Part shown: piece by piece, positions 62,979 to 64,000 of the stretch
How positions within the stretch are numbered: position 1 is the stretch's first letter
How the letters are laid out: each line of letters opens with the position of its first letter
From: Gyrodactylus bullatarudis
Lineage: Eukaryota; Platyhelminthes; Monogenea; Gyrodactylidea; Gyrodactylidae
DNA: 64,000 bases
NCBI GenBank assembly: GCA_012064415.1
Contig: SSNU01000086.1
Coordinates: 196,459-260,458, forward strand
Direction of reading: 5' to 3'
Notes under the pieces: model-generated
Database searches by the model: none
What the model was told of the DNA's origin: nothing
What the model saw: the letters and a program-made list of their open reading frames with translations, nothing else
Made by a program: the position numbers and the translations under genes

Positions 62979-63272
62979 CCCTTCATGTCCCAAAATATTT
63001 TTTTTCGTCATACAAACAAATCTAAATTTCTTTTTGAGAGCTGACCTATCATTTAAAAAGTTGTAAAGGTTAAAATTGGCTCTAAAACTAGTTTTTTCTA
63101 AGGCCTCAGCAAATAGGTTTTCAAGAAAACGTTCTAAATATTTTTTTCAATATTTGACTACATTTTCATAAAAGCTTTATTTTTTAAATAATTTTAGTAT
63201 CTTTTAGTTCAAAATATCGCTCAAGAAAGTGTTTCATGTCTACATGATGGTGTAAAAATGGGACATGAAGAG
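62979..63272. mobile_element. TTAA-bounded MITE (piggyBac type)
   Basis: The ends are CCCTTCATGTCCCA and, inverted, CTCTTCATGTCCCA (one mismatch), with intact TTAA on both sides (62975-62978, 63273-63276). The interior shares AGGTTTTCAAGAAAACGTTC with the nested element at 47493-48002, so they belong to related families. 294 bp, non-coding. Confidence 0.75.
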
Positions 63273-63276
63273 TTAA

Positions 63277-64000
63277 GCTGACTAAATGCTACAAACGCGT
63301 AGAGGAAAAAAACAAGTAACTACAAGTAAATATATTTTTCTTGCGGGGCAATAGTTAGTTAATCAATGATGTAATATACCAATTCTCGGAAGTTTTTAAT
63401 TACAAGAAACGTTTGTAATATACCATTCAAGCATAATTATTCTTTATTGTTTATTGTGGTTAAAGATAAATAAGAAAAACCATATGGTATATATTTACCG
63501 CACTAAACAGGCTATGTATAAGGTTTGTTAATGATCGCGTTGGGCTGTAACAAGATTTCTAATATAACATAATTGTAAAATGTTTCAAAAGCTTTCCTCG
63601 TCAGTTCGTAAAGTACATTAAATATTTTATTAAGCTTTCACAGATGAATCTTGGTTATACAGAAGACTCTTGGAGCCTACCTAGAATGAAAATAAATGAA
63701 CTTGATGATCGAATATCTGTTTTCTTTTCTAATTATGATCCCAAAAGAATATCTGATCATCTTATTCATCAGAAATCAAAATAATCAAGTTTTAAAATTC
63801 CGCAAAAATAAAATAAAATCAGAATTCGTTATTTTTAAGTATAATCGAGCTTTCTCTGTGGACTCTTTATGGGAATTTAAGGAGACTTACGAAAGTTTAT
63901 CCCCCTTCATAAGAGATTTTATGAGTTATTCAAGGGATTTCTTGAAAAGCCTGTATTGTTCATTAAACATGGAATTGTCATATTTAGATGAAAAACCTTG
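63277..64000. other. Right window edge, nothing recognised
   Basis: AT-rich sequence, presumably still inside the kinase gene's upstream intron. No exon found. Confidence 0.4.

Overview
This is a strongly AT-rich stretch of an animal nuclear genome. It has spliced genes with GT-AG introns and many decayed transposons. The organism is most likely an arthropod. The G-protein-coupled receptor kinase resembles the arthropod Gprk1 / vertebrate GRK2-3 type with a C-terminal PH domain, and two transposons carry remnants of protein families I know mainly from arthropod genomes. I cannot resolve the order (insect, mite or crustacean) from the sequence.

Layout. 1-5130: intergenic, with one CACTG-ended terminal-inverted-repeat (TIR) element (1382-2997) carrying a broken transposon-type gene. 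5131-10908 (minus): complete 11-exon gene for the mitochondrial 2-oxoglutarate dehydrogenase E1 subunit. 10909-11873: a 965-bp head-to-head intergenic region. 11874-27773 (plus): complete 22-exon gene for the giant HECT ubiquitin ligase HUWE1, 4,563 residues in my model, with every splice phase compatible. 27774-30722: convergent intergenic region. 30723-59376 (minus): nine 3' exons of a GRK2/3-type kinase, whose 5' part lies beyond the right edge.

The kinase introns differ sharply from those of HUWE1. Most HUWE1 introns are 50-250 bp, whereas the kinase introns reach 13.4 kb and are full of mobile elements. These are three Mutator-like (MULE) foldback elements with iterated subterminal repeats and exact or near-exact 9-bp target duplications, one with a remnant MULE transposase tail; a mariner-type TIR element; a TIR element with a KRAB-A-domain-containing-2-like fragment; a long inverted repeat whose loop is an assembly gap; a LINE with an open 614-codon reverse transcriptase frame; and several TTAA-bounded piggyBac-type miniature elements, one nested in a MULE at a TTAA that the opposite arm still preserves empty.

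The three host genes share no pathway: one serves the TCA cycle, one ubiquitylation and one receptor desensitisation. I found no undescribed multi-gene system. The most distinctive items are the HUWE1 without a visible UBA/UIM region, the Asn-rich insert in the kinase, and the MULE family with its nested TTAA element.
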